From positions 1 to 14,289 of the forward strand of contig CAJUOF010000024.1 of assembly GCA_910587905.1 (NCBI GenBank): a stretch of 14,289 bases of DNA, given 5' to 3'. The DNA comes from an uncultured Lachnospiraceae bacterium. GTDB lineage: Bacteria > Bacillota_A > Clostridia > Lachnospirales > Lachnospiraceae. Each line of letters starts with the position of its first letter. The stretch's first letter is position 1. This document shows positions 14,120-14,289 of the stretch, in pieces. The position numbers and the translations under genes are program-made. The notes under the pieces were generated by a model. The model made no database searches, was not told the origin of the DNA, and worked only from the letters and a program-made list of their open reading frames with translations.

Positions 14120-14289
14120 ATGGGATTCAAAACAGACATCGAGATTGCGCAGGAGTGTACCATGTCTCCGATCACGGAGATCGCCGCGAAAGCCGGCATC
14201 GACGAGAAGTATCTGGAGCAGTACGGAAAGTACAAGGCAAAAATTGACTACAACCTGTTGAAAGAGTCCGACAGGAAAGACGGCAAGCT
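14120..14289 (+). CDS. fhs: Formate-tetrahydrofolate ligase, N-terminal fragment cut by the window end
   Basis: Fhs makes 10-formyl-tetrahydrofolate from formate, tetrahydrofolate and ATP, the first folate step of the methyl branch. Only the first 56 of roughly 556 residues are in the window. The opening (MGFKTDIEIAQECTMSPITEIAAKAG, shown here in parts: MGFKTDIEIAQEC then MSPITEIAAKAG) and the following EKYLEQYGKYKAKI segment are characteristic of the family. The P-loop and active-site parts lie beyond the edge. AAGGAGAG at 14104-14111 is 8 bases before the ATG. The 355-base leader upstream suggests its own control. Confidence 0.93.
   Translation, partial: MGFKTDIEIAQECTMSPITEIAAKAGIDEKYLEQYGKYKAKIDYNLLKESDRKDGK

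Noticed and set aside
13852..14247. 131-codon + strand frame and a 162-codon antisense frame across the fhs leader
   Set aside because: Both run through the structured leader into fhs in the wrong frame. Neither shows a good ribosome binding site or a recognisable domain, so they are more likely non-coding RNA sequence read as protein.

Overview
The window is a Wood-Ljungdahl (reductive acetyl-CoA) gene cluster from an anaerobic acetogen. Every gene is on the + strand. The GC-rich Gram-positive style, strong AGGAGG ribosome binding sites, TTGATT/TATAAT-type promoters and gene content fit a clostridial acetogen. A Lachnospiraceae-like host is my best guess, but it is inferred from gene style and not proven. 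The first 18 bases are Illumina adapter sequence, so the left edge is a raw contig end.

Layout: (1) 19-727: a promoter, a small SEC-C zinc-motif protein and a weak terminator-like hairpin; this gene looks independent of the cluster. (2) 724-2442: a Rex-like site and a good promoter, then a metal-handling block: a histidine-rich CooJ-like protein, a CooT-type nickel protein, a 27-codon small ORF with a strong ribosome binding site, and the nickel-insertion ATPase CooC. (3) 2494-7393: CO dehydrogenase (cooS/acsA), a second CooC-type ATPase (AcsF-like) and acetyl-CoA synthase (acsB). (4) 7394-7865: a 472-base non-coding interval holding four related structured repeat units, then a 15-bp hairpin and a perfect 20-bp palindrome. 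(5) 7866-11112: corrinoid iron-sulfur protein subunits acsD and acsC, and the methyltransferase acsE. (6) 11136-13764: the corrinoid-protein activator acsV and a DUF3786-type protein. (7) 13765-14119: a long structured leader, then the start of fhs (formate-tetrahydrofolate ligase), cut by the window edge.

How the genes work together: Fhs starts the methyl branch by loading formate onto tetrahydrofolate. AcsE moves the finished methyl group from methyl-tetrahydrofolate to the cobamide of AcsCD. AcsV reductively reactivates that cobamide when it oxidises. CooS makes CO from CO2, and AcsB joins CO, methyl and CoA into acetyl-CoA. The histidine-rich protein, CooT and the two CooC ATPases supply nickel for the CooS C-cluster and the AcsB A-cluster. 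The methyl-branch genes between Fhs and AcsE (folD, fchA, metF) are not in the window.

The core enzymes are known families with intact ligand residues. The less explained content is non-coding. Two paralogous three-way-junction elements at 7462-7639 have compensatory base changes and GNRA tetraloops on the coding strand only. Strong hairpins without U-tracts follow cooS, acsB and acsC. The fhs leader resembles the 5' half of a tetrahydrofolate riboswitch but also has features of a group II intron 5' end.
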